Shown here piece after piece: positions 26,282 through 35,704 of a stretch of DNA of 42,417 nt. A program made the position numbers and the translations under genes. The DNA is taken from assembly GCA_023480765.1 (NCBI GenBank), contig JAMCWZ010000068.1, positions 1-42,417 on the forward strand, in the 5' to 3' direction. Every line of letters starts with the position of its first letter. Within the stretch, counting starts at the first letter, position 1. The stretch comes from Nitrospirota bacterium (GTDB lineage Bacteria; Nitrospirota_A; Leptospirillia; Leptospirillales; Leptospirillaceae). Below the pieces are notes generated by a model. The model saw only the letters and a list, made by a program, of their open reading frames with translations, was not told the origin of the DNA and did no database searches.

Positions 26282-27848
26282 AGAACTCTTCGATATGAGA
26301 GAGCGGATCCGGCTTAATAATGATCTGTCGACGGATTTTTCTTTCGACCGCCTGCAGAAAATCCCGCTCCTCTTCCTGTAAAATCGTCTGTATTTCCGGA
26401 TGTACAAAAAGAATGGCCTTTTTTTCCTTCGGATTCTGCCCACCAGACGGCACGCTGCGCAATTCTTCAAGAATCTCGTAGGCAATTGTTCTGAGGGATT
26501 TCGTATACCCTTTCCCGTCACAATATGCGCACGTTTCCCCCAGTAGATGCACCAGATCCTCGCGCACTCTTTTCCGGGACATCTCTACAAGTCCCAGATC
26601 GGAGATTTTGAGGGCATTTGTCCGGGCCTTATCATGCGCTAACGATTCCTGTAACCCCTGAAAAACCTTCTCCCGATTCTTCTCTTTTTCCATATCGATA
26701 AAATCGATAATGATAATGCCTCCAATATTCCGGAGTCTTAACTGGCGGGCGATTTCTGTCACTGCTTCAAGGTTGGTCTGCAGGATCGTCGACTCCGGAT
26801 CATTTTCCCCGACAAATCGTCCGGTATTGACATCAATCACCGTCAGCGCTTCCGCCCGATCTATGACAAGGTAGCCGCCACTCTTGAGCCACACCTTTTT
26901 TTCCAGGGCTTTTGACAACTGGCGCTCTATATCGTAGGAAGCAAAAAGGGGTGTCGGGCCCTCCCACAGTCGAACACGCGATGCATAATCCGGCATGTAT
27001 GTTCCAATAAAATCCATCACCCTTTTGTATTCCTTCACATCATCGATATAAAGGGTTTCGACTTCATGTGTCAGATAATCCCGGATCGTTCGAAAAACCA
27101 CATCCAGATCTTCCCTGACGAGGGAAGGGGCTTTCATTGTTTCTGCTCTGGAGCGTATATCCTGCCAGAGGAGCTCCAGAAAAATGATATCGGAACGCGC
27201 TTCCGACTCGGACATTCCCTCTGCCACCGTCCGAATAATATAGCCTCCTTTTCCCCCTTTAAGGGCGTTTACCATCTCCTTTAGACGCTGCCGCTCCTCT
27301 TCGTTGGTAATCCGTCTCGATACTCCAACATGATTGACCTGGGGCATGTAGACAAGATATCGACCGGGGAGACTGATATAGGTGGTTGCCCGGGGGCCTT
27401 TTGTACTGATCGGTTCTTTCGTCATCTGAATCAGGATCTCCTGACCTTCCGTCAGAATCTCTTCGATCGGTTTCCTGGGCATCTTGCGGGGAGGTTCAGG
27501 TCGGGAAACCGGACCGGCTGCCGGATCCTCCGTGAGAGAACCCTCTGCCGGCGATTCTCCCTCAACGGGCGGAGGGGGAGCAGTTTGATCATCCTGGGGC
27601 ATTTCCCCGGGAAGAATATCCGACCCCTCCACATAAATATCATCCACATAAAGGAAGGCAGCCTTTTCCAGACCGACATCCACAAATGCCGCCTGCATCC
27701 CTGGAAGAACCTTGTTCACTCTTCCCTTATAAATATTGCCGACAACACCCGCTTCTCTTTTCCTCTCAAAGAAGAATTCCGCCAATTGACGATTTTCGAC
27801 AAGAGCAACCTTTGTTTCTTCATGACTGACGTGAATCAAAATTTCCAC
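26265..27848 (-). CDS. rng: Ribonuclease G/E family endoribonuclease
   Basis: Endoribonuclease for rRNA maturation and mRNA decay. The 527-residue protein has an N-terminal S1-type RNA-binding domain (about 35-140), an RNase H-like and 5'-sensor region, the catalytic Mg pair Asp339 (in VIDVNTGR) and Asp382 (in IIDFIDMEKE), 43 residues apart as in RNase E, and the Zn-link CAYC at 440-443. A proline- and acid-rich stretch (about 78-128) splits the S1 domain. There is no long RNase E-type C-terminal scaffold. Start is GTG 27848 with GGAGG eight to nine bases ahead. It lies after rodA, as in many mre clusters. Confidence 0.93.
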   Translation of the reverse strand: MEILIHVSHEETKVALVENRQLAEFFFERKREAGVVGNIYKGRVNKVLPGMQAAFVDVGLEKAAFLYVDDIYVEGSDILPGEMPQDDQTAPPPPVEGESPAEGSLTEDPAAGPVSRPEPPRKMPRKPIEEILTEGQEILIQMTKEPISTKGPRATTYISLPGRYLVYMPQVNHVGVSRRITNEEERQRLKEMVNALKGGKGGYIIRTVAEGMSESEARSDIIFLELLWQDIRSRAETMKAPSLVREDLDVVFRTIRDYLTHEVETLYIDDVKEYKRVMDFIGTYMPDYASRVRLWEGPTPLFASYDIERQLSKALEKKVWLKSGGYLVIDRAEALTVIDVNTGRFVGENDPESTILQTNLEAVTEIARQLRLRNIGGIIIIDFIDMEKEKNREKVFQGLQESLAHDKARTNALKISDLGLVEMSRKRVREDLVHLLGETCAYCDGKGYTKSLRTIAYEILEELRSVPSGGQNPKEKKAILFVHPEIQTILQEEERDFLQAVERKIRRQIIIKPDPLSHIEEFSIVAP

Positions 27849-27954
27849 AATTGCTATCCTCCGGAGACTGCAAGAAGACCCATGCCAATTCCCTGATGAC
27901 CAAACATTGTCGGGAATTTGCGTCTGAAGCTCCTTGCAGCATCACAATCCTTGC

Positions 27955-29046
27955 TTAAGTTTCCTCGTGAACCCTGACATTCAGGACGAGAGCCAATCCC
28001 ATCATCGATACCAGCAATGCAGATCCCCCGTAACTTAAAAGGGGCATGGGTATTCCGACTACCGGCAAGATCCCCACAACCATAGACGCGTTGACAAGAA
28101 AACTGATACCGAACAGGCTTGTCAGACCAGCTGCCAAAAAAAATCCTCGCGATTCCCGGCATAAAATAGCCGTTTTGTATCCGAACCACAGTATGTATGC
28201 ATTCGCCAGCAAGAGAAGAAATGCACCAATCCAGCCCCATTCTTCCGAGAATACAGCAAAAGCAAAATCCGTATGCGCCCCGGGCAAATAACGAAATTTG
28301 ACCTGCGTCGCACCTTTCAGACCCTGACCAAACCACCCTCCCGATCCAACCGCCACCATGGATTGCATGGTGTGGTAACCAAGCCCAGTCGGATCAGATT
28401 CCGGATTCAGGAACGTTCGAATCCTGTCTTTCTGAAACCCATGGAGGTGATTCCAAAGAATCTGCCAACCGATGGGAAGTAGAATCACGGAAACCCATAA
28501 AGCCGTAAAGAAGGTTCTGGATCTCATTCCTCTCAGAAACAAAAAGACTCCAAGGCAGAAAAAAAGGCCTATCGCCGTGCCGAGATCCGGTTGTTTTGCA
28601 ATCAGGATCCCCGGAACCAAAGCCATCCCTCCGGCTATTAAAACCTTCTCAAAAGGCAGGCCTTCTTTGTCATCCATTTTTCCAAAAAACCAGATCAATA
28701 CTAACATCAGTGCAAGCTTCATAAATTCGGACGGCTGGATCATCACCGGACCATAGCCGATCCATCTTCTCGCACCATGACTTTGATGTCCCGCAAACTT
28801 GACAAGAATCAGAAGAACAAGCAAAAAACCATAAATCGGAAAGCTGATCTTCAATATTTGTCGATACGGAATTCCGAGAAGGACAACAAAAATCCCGAAC
28901 CCTGCAATAGCCCATACTCCTTGCCGGGCAGCCAGATGCCAATCGATCGACCATTGCACAAGGATTCCGGAGAGGACAATAGCAAGGATATCCAATAGAA
29001 AGAATGGATAGGACCGAACGACATAAGAGATCGGAACCGACTTCAA
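27955..29046 (-). CDS. rodA: Peptidoglycan polymerase RodA
   Basis: SEDS-family glycosyltransferase that polymerises lipid II during cell elongation, working with PBP2. The 363-residue protein has about ten hydrophobic helices and the family residues GARRWIG (91-97), QPSEFMK (104-110), KQPDLGTA (151-158) and the catalytic Asp260 in AHTDFAF, then MPLLSYGGSALL. It starts at TTG 29046, forming a TTGA overlap with the mrdA stop, and AAGGAG lies eight bases upstream. Last gene of the shape cluster before rng. Confidence 0.95.
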   Translation of the reverse strand: MKSVPISYVVRSYPFFLLDILAIVLSGILVQWSIDWHLAARQGVWAIAGFGIFVVLLGIPYRQILKISFPIYGFLLVLLILVKFAGHQSHGARRWIGYGPVMIQPSEFMKLALMLVLIWFFGKMDDKEGLPFEKVLIAGGMALVPGILIAKQPDLGTAIGLFFCLGVFLFLRGMRSRTFFTALWVSVILLPIGWQILWNHLHGFQKDRIRTFLNPESDPTGLGYHTMQSMVAVGSGGWFGQGLKGATQVKFRYLPGAHTDFAFAVFSEEWGWIGAFLLLLANAYILWFGYKTAILCRESRGFFLAAGLTSLFGISFLVNASMVVGILPVVGIPMPLLSYGGSALLVSMMGLALVLNVRVHEET

Positions 29047-30977
29047 GTATGCGGCTCCTTTCTATGGATGTGTCCGTTCGACGAAGCATCGGCAACAGGA
29101 GCCAGGTAGTCCCGATAAAATTCCTGAAATACAGCACGGGCAACCGGACCTGCGACATCACCTCCATCCCCGCCATTTTCCACAAGAACGGCAACGACAA
29201 TCCGGGGATGGGCAAAAGGAGCAAAGCCGACGAACCAGGAGTCCGGACGAATTTTTTCATGAACGGTTCCGCCTTCCGGAATCCTGTTGGATATCACCTG
29301 GGCCGTTCCTGTCTTCCCGGCAATCTCCATCTCTTTCATTCTCACGGGATGACCTGTCCCATGAGGCTCATTCACAACCGCCCACAATCCTTCACGCAAT
29401 GAAGAAAAATTGGCATTTTCCAAGGGAGTTTTCCGTTTATTGTTCTCGGGCGGAAAAACGCCTGGAGTATCGGAAGAAAGATAAAGATGGGGCGTGACCA
29501 GTACTCCCTGTGTAGCAACAACCCCCATGAGACGAGCCATCTGAAGAGGAGTCACCGTCAGATATCCCTGTCCTATGGCAAATGGCAATGTTTCTCCCGG
29601 ATACCACGGCTGATGCATCCTCTTCATCTTCCAGTTCCGGTCTGGAACGGTACCCGGGTTTTCAGATGGCAAATCGATCCCGGACCGGGAGCCCAATCCA
29701 AAAAGGTGTGCCATTTCGGCAATTTTATCCGGACCAAGAGCCATCCCCGCACGATAAAAGTAAATATCGCACGACTGCATGATCGCACGCCTTAAACGAA
29801 GAGTTCCGTGCCCCCCTCTTTTCCAGTCGTGAAATGCCCATCCACCGAGAAAAACAATCCCGTTACATTTGAAAGGCTTGGCAGGATCGATGACCCCTGC
29901 CCTGAGACCGGCCATCGTTGTCACAACTTTGAAGACAGATCCCGGCGGGTATAAACCCTGAATAGCCCTGTTCGTCAGGGGATGATCCGGATTGTTCAGA
30001 AGGTCATGCCAGGTCTTTGCTGTCAGTGCGGAAGATATCTGATTGGGATCAAAACTGGGATGACTTGCCAGAACAAGGATTTCACCGTTATTGGGATCAA
30101 TTGCCACCACAGCTCCCCGGCGATCTCCCAGAGCCGTTTCCGCAACTTTCTGCAGCCGATAGTCAACAGTCAGCCTTATAGAATGGCCCTGCGTCGGATA
30201 CTTTGGGTCCAGTTTCCGAATAACATTTCCCTGAGAATCCACGAGCTTCCTTGATTCCCCCGGAGTTCCCTGAAGAATGGAGTCAAACTCTCTTTCCACT
30301 CCCGTCTTTCCAATACCGGTCCCTGGTGGAAGATGGCTTGCATAGGATTTTTTCATATCTCCCACGGTCAGAGAACCGACATACCCCAAAAGATGAGATG
30401 CCAGACTTCCATGAAGATACGTTCTTTGGGGGATTGTCTGGATAATAATCCCCGGAAGCCGGTAGAGGTCCATACTGACTCTTCCGACCTGAGCAGTTGT
30501 CAAATGAGCTTTCAGGGGGATGGGAATGTAACTCGGAAGGACATCGCGCATGCGATCGAAAGCGTCCTGCAAATCCGACGGGGAGAGGGATAAATCCTGA
30601 CTCAAGATGTGAAACGTCCGTCTCCTGTTCTGAATTTCATCCGGAATCATGGAGACCACAAAGTTGGTCCCATTCCCGACAAGAATTTGACCGTTCCGGT
30701 CTAGGATGGCACCGCGCAAGGGAGGAAGGGGAATGATACGGAGGATATTGCCCTGTGCAAGCTTTACATATTTTTCATGCTGGTTGATCTGAACCTCAAA
30801 GAGGCGGATCAAAAGAACAAGGAACCCTGCTCCCAGAAGAAAAAGGAGGGCGATCAGTCGCTTTCTTGGTGTCGATGCAAGCCGGAAAAAGGACCCACTT
30901 CCAGGTATGAACCGTCTGTTCAGACCGGAAGACGAACCAAATCCGGACACCCCGCGAACACGTGTATACTCCAGCAC
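29043..30977 (-). CDS. mrdA: Penicillin-binding protein 2
   Basis: Class B transpeptidase of the elongasome, anchored in the inner membrane. In the 644-residue protein a membrane helix lies at about 40-60, the PBP dimerisation domain follows (RGAILDRNG at 88-96), and the transpeptidase motifs are SVFK (Ser347, Lys350), SCD (402-404; the SxN motif has Asp in third place, as in PBP2 proteins) and KTGTAQ (555-560). Start GTG 30977 follows AGGTG at six bases. It is immediately upstream of rodA with overlapping codons. The region 1-40 is an extended, serine/glycine-rich cytoplasmic tail. Confidence 0.95.
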   Translation of the reverse strand: MLEYTRVRGVSGFGSSSGLNRRFIPGSGSFFRLASTPRKRLIALLFLLGAGFLVLLIRLFEVQINQHEKYVKLAQGNILRIIPLPPLRGAILDRNGQILVGNGTNFVVSMIPDEIQNRRRTFHILSQDLSLSPSDLQDAFDRMRDVLPSYIPIPLKAHLTTAQVGRVSMDLYRLPGIIIQTIPQRTYLHGSLASHLLGYVGSLTVGDMKKSYASHLPPGTGIGKTGVEREFDSILQGTPGESRKLVDSQGNVIRKLDPKYPTQGHSIRLTVDYRLQKVAETALGDRRGAVVAIDPNNGEILVLASHPSFDPNQISSALTAKTWHDLLNNPDHPLTNRAIQGLYPPGSVFKVVTTMAGLRAGVIDPAKPFKCNGIVFLGGWAFHDWKRGGHGTLRLRRAIMQSCDIYFYRAGMALGPDKIAEMAHLFGLGSRSGIDLPSENPGTVPDRNWKMKRMHQPWYPGETLPFAIGQGYLTVTPLQMARLMGVVATQGVLVTPHLYLSSDTPGVFPPENNKRKTPLENANFSSLREGLWAVVNEPHGTGHPVRMKEMEIAGKTGTAQVISNRIPEGGTVHEKIRPDSWFVGFAPFAHPRIVVAVLVENGGDGGDVAGPVARAVFQEFYRDYLAPVADASSNGHIHRKEPHT

Positions 30978-31035
30978 ATTTTCACCTTTTTAGCCTCTGC
31001 CCGAAACCGTGCTTCTTTTCAATCATCAAGTCGTG

Positions 31036-31530
31036 TCATCGAACAGGCATCCAGCCCCTTAAAAGCCGGGTACCGTAGATGCCAAGTATCAGAAAAGTGG
31101 CCATAATACCAGTATTAATCTCAGTTTCAGTATCTTGAACGATCCGGTGGAATGACTGGGGTTCCCCCAAAAACTCCTTTACGCCCCAAACGCCAAACAG
31201 ATAGACGGTCATCACAGACCAGAACGCCAGAATTGCATTTCTTGGATAATCCCACCGGATCAGCGGGTACAAAAAATAAACCAGAAAAGACGCCCATTCG
31301 GCTCGAAAAATCCATTCCCCCCACGATCCCATATTCAACACGGAAACCAATAGGCCAACAGAGAGACCCATGAGGAAAACGCCCCATGGAGTCATATTTC
31401 TCATCACGAAAAACAATGTCAGCAGGAGCCAATCCACACCCGCTTCCCAAAGCCCACCCGAGTTCTGAATCGAGCTGCCCCCCAGCAAAAGTAGACAGGC
31501 AATTCCCATTCGGGTCCAGGAATTCCTCAT
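31036..31530 (-). CDS. mreD: Rod shape-determining protein MreD
   Basis: Small inner-membrane protein of the elongasome that couples MreBC to wall synthesis. ATG 31530 overlaps the mreC stop as ATGA and gives a 164-residue protein with five to six hydrophobic segments, including LLLTLFFVMRNMTPWGVFLM (20-residue run) and FLVYFLYPLIRW. MreD sequences diverge quickly; the call rests mainly on size, topology and place between mreC and mrdA. The frame is open far into mreC, but that part is a shadow. Confidence 0.85.
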   Translation of the reverse strand: MRNSWTRMGIACLLLLGGSSIQNSGGLWEAGVDWLLLTLFFVMRNMTPWGVFLMGLSVGLLVSVLNMGSWGEWIFRAEWASFLVYFLYPLIRWDYPRNAILAFWSVMTVYLFGVWGVKEFLGEPQSFHRIVQDTETEINTGIMATFLILGIYGTRLLRGWMPVR

Positions 31531-32372
31531 TCTTTCGTTTCCTGTTTCCATTTCAGGGAAGTCTGATTCCAGTTTCGCGGAGGGGTCAGAACATAGACGA
31601 CAGAGAGATCCGAAAAATTTTCTGCTGCCACGACATCCAGTTTTTTGAAAAGAAGCCCGGGAGAGGGCCGGATGTCCTTGACGAAACCGATTGCTTCCCC
31701 CGGTGGAAAAAACCCGTCTTCTCCGCTTGTCACGACTGCCTGACCTTGCTGGACTGGAGTCAGGGAAGGAATGTATTTCATCAGAAGCGGGTGTCCAACA
31801 CCCATTCCCTGAAGAACCCCCTTTTGCTCGCTTCCCGGAAGAAGGCCCTCCATGGCAAAAAAAGAATCTTCCAGCCAGAGAACCTGGGAAAAGTCCGGAA
31901 ATACTTTCACGACAAACCCGACAATGCCTTGCGGCCCCATGACACCATCTTTTCGGTGGACCCCCTGATTCCTCCCGCAATCCACAAGAAGAGTCCGATG
32001 ACCCAACGTCGGATTGTCCGCCAGCAAACGGCAGGAAATTCCCTTGCCTACAGTGCGCTTTTTGAGTTCCAGCAGAGCCCGGAGACGTTCGTTTTCCACC
32101 AGCAGGGACTCCGCTTTTTCAAGCCGGGTCGAGAGAAGAACGATTTCTTGTCGTAATGTCTTGTTTTCCTTTTCCGCCTCCATTAAATGAGCATACTCTT
32201 CCCAAAAAGTGGAGGTCGTCCGATAGCTGTCCTGGAAAATTCCAAGAATGGCCTTTACGAACAACAGAGGAGGACGAACAACAATTTTTTCAAATAACGC
32301 CGGATAAAATCCCAGGGACAGGAGAATAATTCCTATCAGGGATAAAACGATGATAACCCTTTTTCTTGTCAA
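31527..32372 (-). CDS. mreC: Rod shape-determining protein MreC
   Basis: Bitopic inner-membrane protein that links MreB and MreD to PBP2 in the periplasm. The 281-residue protein has one N-terminal helix (about 5-24), a coiled coil (about 60-100; rich in Glu/Leu/Arg heptads such as ENKTLRQEIVLLSTRLEKAE) and the two beta-barrel MreC core with GVMGPQGIVGFV and TSGEDGFFPPGEAIGFV. Start is TTG 32372, the only reasonable choice, with GGAG about eleven bases upstream. Overlaps mreD as ATGA. Confidence 0.94.
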   Translation of the reverse strand: MTRKRVIIVLSLIGIILLSLGFYPALFEKIVVRPPLLFVKAILGIFQDSYRTTSTFWEEYAHLMEAEKENKTLRQEIVLLSTRLEKAESLLVENERLRALLELKKRTVGKGISCRLLADNPTLGHRTLLVDCGRNQGVHRKDGVMGPQGIVGFVVKVFPDFSQVLWLEDSFFAMEGLLPGSEQKGVLQGMGVGHPLLMKYIPSLTPVQQGQAVVTSGEDGFFPPGEAIGFVKDIRPSPGLLFKKLDVVAAENFSDLSVVYVLTPPRNWNQTSLKWKQETKE

Positions 32373-32405
32373 TCTGTGCGAGGCTCCCGGCCTTTCAACA
32401 AAAAA

Positions 32406-33437
32406 CTAGTCTCGAATGGAAACCTTTTTCAGGACGTCCAGTTCTTCGAGCGTTTTGCCTGTTCCCATCACCACAGTCGTCAGAGGATTATCGACCGTTA
32501 CGATTGGTAAATGGATCTCATCACGAATCCGCATATCGAGACCCCGGAGCATTGATCCACCTCCTGTCAGAACAATTCCCCTGTCGATAATATCCGCAGA
32601 TAATTCCGGGGGGGTATTTTCAAGCGTTTTCTGAATGGTCTGAATAATGCGCGCGATCGTGTCAGACAGCGCTTCCCGGATTTCTTCTTCCGTGACTTTC
32701 AGGGTTTTCGGCAACCCGTGGACGAGGTCTCTTCCCTTGATCACCATGGACCGAGGTTCGCTCTGGGCGCACGCGGATCCGACTTCCATCTTGATCCGTT
32801 CACCCATGGCATCGCCAATCAAAAGGTTATGCTTCTTGCGGATATAATGAATGATGTCTTCATCCATCTGATCGCCCGCCACCTTGATGGACTCACTGTA
32901 AACAATCCCCCCGAGGGAAATCACCGCAATATCCGTTGTCCCTCCACCAATGTCGATCACCATGTTGCCTGAAGGTTCCATGATGGGAAGGCCGGCGCCA
33001 ATCGCGGCCGCCAACGGTTCTTCTATCAGGTAAACTTCCCTTGCTCCGGCAAGCCTTGCCGAATCTTTCACAGCCCTTTGTTCGACCTGGGAAATTCGTG
33101 AAGGAATACACACAACCATCCGGGGACGGACAAAAGTCGACCTCTGATGAACTTGATTGATAAAATACGAAAGCATCTGCTGGGTCACATCGGGATTGTC
33201 GATCACCCCGTTTCTCATCGGACGGACAGCAACAATGTTTCCGGGAGTACGCCCCAGCATTTTTTTGGCTTCATGCCCGATAGCAAGAATCTGATCCGTC
33301 TTCTGATCGATTGCCACAATAGACGGTTCATTGATGACAATTCCCTTGCCCCTTACATAAACGAGCGTATTGGCCGTTCCAAGATCGATCGCAAGATCTT
33401 GCGACAGAAATCCGAACAAGCTGGCCAGCAAAGACAA
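32406..33437 (-). CDS. mreB: Rod shape-determining actin MreB
   Basis: Bacterial actin that orients wall synthesis along the cell side. The 343-residue protein has the phosphate-1 motif IDLGTANTLVYV (17-28), the phosphate-2 segment VIDIGGGTTDIAVIS, and the adenosine motif LTGGGSMLRGLD; the N-terminus SLLASLFGFLS could be the membrane-binding helix. It starts at TTG 33437 with AGGAGG five bases upstream. mreB leads mreC-mreD-mrdA-rodA, indicating a rod or curved cell. Confidence 0.97.
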   Translation of the reverse strand: MSLLASLFGFLSQDLAIDLGTANTLVYVRGKGIVINEPSIVAIDQKTDQILAIGHEAKKMLGRTPGNIVAVRPMRNGVIDNPDVTQQMLSYFINQVHQRSTFVRPRMVVCIPSRISQVEQRAVKDSARLAGAREVYLIEEPLAAAIGAGLPIMEPSGNMVIDIGGGTTDIAVISLGGIVYSESIKVAGDQMDEDIIHYIRKKHNLLIGDAMGERIKMEVGSACAQSEPRSMVIKGRDLVHGLPKTLKVTEEEIREALSDTIARIIQTIQKTLENTPPELSADIIDRGIVLTGGGSMLRGLDMRIRDEIHLPIVTVDNPLTTVVMGTGKTLEELDVLKKVSIRD

Positions 33438-33487
33438 TGGAGCCTCCTAAAGAACGTTTGAATACTTGTTGGACTCTGGCATGAAGA

Positions 33488-33937
33488 TCACGCCGCCACA
33501 GGTGGTCGCTCTTCCTTAACGACCACGCGCGTCTGGGCAAGGTCGTCTCCAAGTCTTCTGGCGGATCTCTGCCCCACCATCAGAAGAAACTCAAGGCCGA
33601 CAATGCACACAAAAAAAACGGGTCCTGCATAAGGAATCAGGGATAAGAGAAAAGCTCCTGCAATTGTCAGATTCCGGACCGTCGACTCAAAAAAACGGCA
33701 GGGAGCTTCTTCCTTCCTCAGAACAAGAAGTCCCGTCAGACGCTTTCCGAGACTTCTCCCACCCGGAAGACCGTCTGCCACCAGGAGATAAGCAAAACCT
33801 CCCGCATCACCGACAAGAGGTGCGCTCAATAAAACACCCACTTTTTCAAAAGCCACCGCCACCAGCAGGTCGACGAATTTCGACAAGATCCTGTCGAAGA
33901 GAAAGGATCCCCTGTCTGAAATTTCCAGGAATCTCAT
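33488..33937 (-). CDS. RDD-family membrane protein
   Basis: Small integral membrane protein of 149 residues with the RDD signature: an Arg and Asp in DRILSKFVDLLVAV near residues 15-28 and the GRSLGKRLTGLLVL segment near 60-73. Three hydrophobic helices are visible (about 20-38, 42-56, 90-118). RDD proteins have mixed roles (some act in Na+/H+ exchange), so no function is assigned. It is 50 bases upstream of mreB, and could be co-expressed with the shape genes. Confidence 0.75.
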   Translation of the reverse strand: MRFLEISDRGSFLFDRILSKFVDLLVAVAFEKVGVLLSAPLVGDAGGFAYLLVADGLPGGRSLGKRLTGLLVLRKEEAPCRFFESTVRNLTIAGAFLLSLIPYAGPVFFVCIVGLEFLLMVGQRSARRLGDDLAQTRVVVKEERPPVAA

Positions 33938-34073
33938 GTCGATCTCCGGAGTCTTCCCGGACCGTTTTCCAGATCCAGATCGACTGTCAGGGAAAAACTA
34001 CACATAACAACGTAAAAATGCAACGAAAAAGCACAGTCGAAACCAAAGAATCGCTCCTCCTGACACCTGAAAC

Positions 34074-34769
34074 TCAGGAAGGCTTTTTTCCCAGGGCAGC
34101 CATGCGAAGACGATGGACCGCGTCCGTGTAAGGAGGGTTCCGGAACACTGCCGTTCCCGCGACAAGAATATCGGCTCCTGCATCAACCACTTCCTCTGCA
34201 GTCGCCGGAGAGATCCCCCCATCGACCTCAATCCGGAAGGACAGCCCGGAACGATTTTCCCGCATCTTCGCGACTTTTGCTATCTTTTCCCGCATAGATG
34301 ACAAAAAGGCCTGCCCACCGAATCCGGGATTGACCGTCATCACCAGAACCAGATCGACGAGATCCAGCACATCTTCCAGAAGATTGGCCGGCGAGGAGGG
34401 ATTGAGGGCGACCCCGGGAGAAAACCCCATTTGTCGAATTTGATGAAGAAGACGGTTGAGATGAACATCAGATTCCTGATGGACAATCACTCTGTCCACC
34501 CCGGCCTGTTTCAATTCTTCAAGATAGGTGTCCGGATGCCAAACCATCAGATGGGCTTCCAGGGGAATGCTGGCGTACGGGCGAATTGCTTCTATGACTC
34601 CCGGACCAAACGTCAGATTCGGGACAAAGTCACCGTCCATAACGTCCAGATGAATAAGATCGGCTCCGGAGTGGGAAATTTGTTTCACTTCCTCTCCCAG
34701 CCGCGCAAAATCTCCTGCCAGAAGAGACGGAGCGATCAAAATTCCTTTTTCAAAAGACCCTTCCCTCAA
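34074..34769 (-). CDS. rpe: Ribulose-phosphate 3-epimerase
   Basis: Interconverts ribulose 5-phosphate and xylulose 5-phosphate; complements rpiB at the left end. The 231-residue TIM barrel shows IAPSLLAGDFARLGEEV (about 12-28), HLDVMDGDFVPNLTFG (40-55), HLMVWHPD, MTVNPGFGGQAF and EVDGGISPATA. Start TTG 34769 overlaps the htpX stop as TTGA, with GTGAGG eight bases upstream; another TTG ten codons later is possible. Confidence 0.95.
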   Translation of the reverse strand: MREGSFEKGILIAPSLLAGDFARLGEEVKQISHSGADLIHLDVMDGDFVPNLTFGPGVIEAIRPYASIPLEAHLMVWHPDTYLEELKQAGVDRVIVHQESDVHLNRLLHQIRQMGFSPGVALNPSSPANLLEDVLDLVDLVLVMTVNPGFGGQAFLSSMREKIAKVAKMRENRSGLSFRIEVDGGISPATAEEVVDAGADILVAGTAVFRNPPYTDAVHRLRMAALGKKPS

Positions 34770-35653
34770 AACGCGTGCCTCACGGGAGTCGAAGCAGATG
34801 GAACCATTTTTTCAAGTCTCCGGATTCTTTCTTCCGTCTGTGGATGAGTGGAAAACAAAGCCATGAGGCCTCCACCCTTGAAGGGTTCCAGGATGAACAT
34901 GTGCGCAGTCGAGGGATTGGCATTCATGGGTTCCTGATCAACACCGCGCTCGAGTTTTGCCAACGCCCTGGCAAGAAAAAGAGGATTGCCGCACAACTTT
35001 GCTCCTCCTTCATCCGCCATAAATTCCCGGGAACGGGAGATTGCCATCTGGATCAGGAAACTGGCGACCGGAGCCAGAAAAATCATGGCAATATCTCCCA
35101 GGCCTCCCCCTTCCCGTTCTTCTCGCTCACGTCCACCGAAAAGAGCAGCCCATTGGGCCATATTCGCAATCATTGTCACCGCGCCGGCAATGGATGCCGC
35201 AATTGTCGAAATCAGGGTATCTCTGTGGATCACATGCGTCAGTTCATGTCCCAGGACCCCGGACAACTCTTCCGGAGTCAGAAGGTCCAGGATGCCTGTC
35301 GTCACAGCAACCGCCGCGTGCTCCGGATTTCTGCCTGTTGCGAAGGCATTCGGAGAAGGATCTTCAATGATGTAAAACTTCGGAACAGGAATCCCCCCTC
35401 TCCGCGCTAAAGCAACGAGTATGTCATGAATCTCTCTCAGACGAGGTTGTCCGAGCATGTCCGGAGTGACTTCTTGTGCCCGGTACATGGACAGGACAAT
35501 CCGGTCACTAAACCAGTAGGACCCCACGTTCATGGCAAGAGAAAAGGCCAGGGCCAGGATCATTCCTGTATCCCCACCCCAGTGTTTTCCAAGAAAAAGG
35601 AGAACCCCTGTCAGTGCACCAAGAAATAATACAGACTTCAAGGAATTGATCAT
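34766..35653 (-). CDS. htpX: Membrane metalloprotease HtpX
   Basis: M48-family zinc protease that degrades misfolded inner-membrane proteins. The 295-residue protein has two N-terminal helices (about 7-23 and 31-48), the zinc motif HELTH (136-140) in VLGHELTHVIHRD, two further helices (about 148-166 and 190-205) and the third ligand in SREFMADEGG. Start ATG 35653. It sits between fmt and rpe, with rpe coupled to its stop. Placement with def and fmt suggests a protein-quality theme. Confidence 0.95.
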   Translation of the reverse strand: MINSLKSVLFLGALTGVLLFLGKHWGGDTGMILALAFSLAMNVGSYWFSDRIVLSMYRAQEVTPDMLGQPRLREIHDILVALARRGGIPVPKFYIIEDPSPNAFATGRNPEHAAVAVTTGILDLLTPEELSGVLGHELTHVIHRDTLISTIAASIAGAVTMIANMAQWAALFGGREREEREGGGLGDIAMIFLAPVASFLIQMAISRSREFMADEGGAKLCGNPLFLARALAKLERGVDQEPMNANPSTAHMFILEPFKGGGLMALFSTHPQTEERIRRLEKMVPSASTPVRHAF

Positions 35654-35704
35654 TGCTTCCCTTAACCTCCGACAAACAGACTTATGGCCTGAGATTGTCC
35701 GATA

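Noticed and set aside
31531..31980. Longer mreD reading frame extending into mreC
   Set aside because: The extension is out of frame with mreC, has no family likeness and has a skewed Ser/Arg composition; the ATGA start fits MreD size.
34017..34090. Short inverted repeat CCTGAGTTTCAGG after rpe as a terminator
   Set aside because: Only five pairs and no T-run directly follows on the minus strand.
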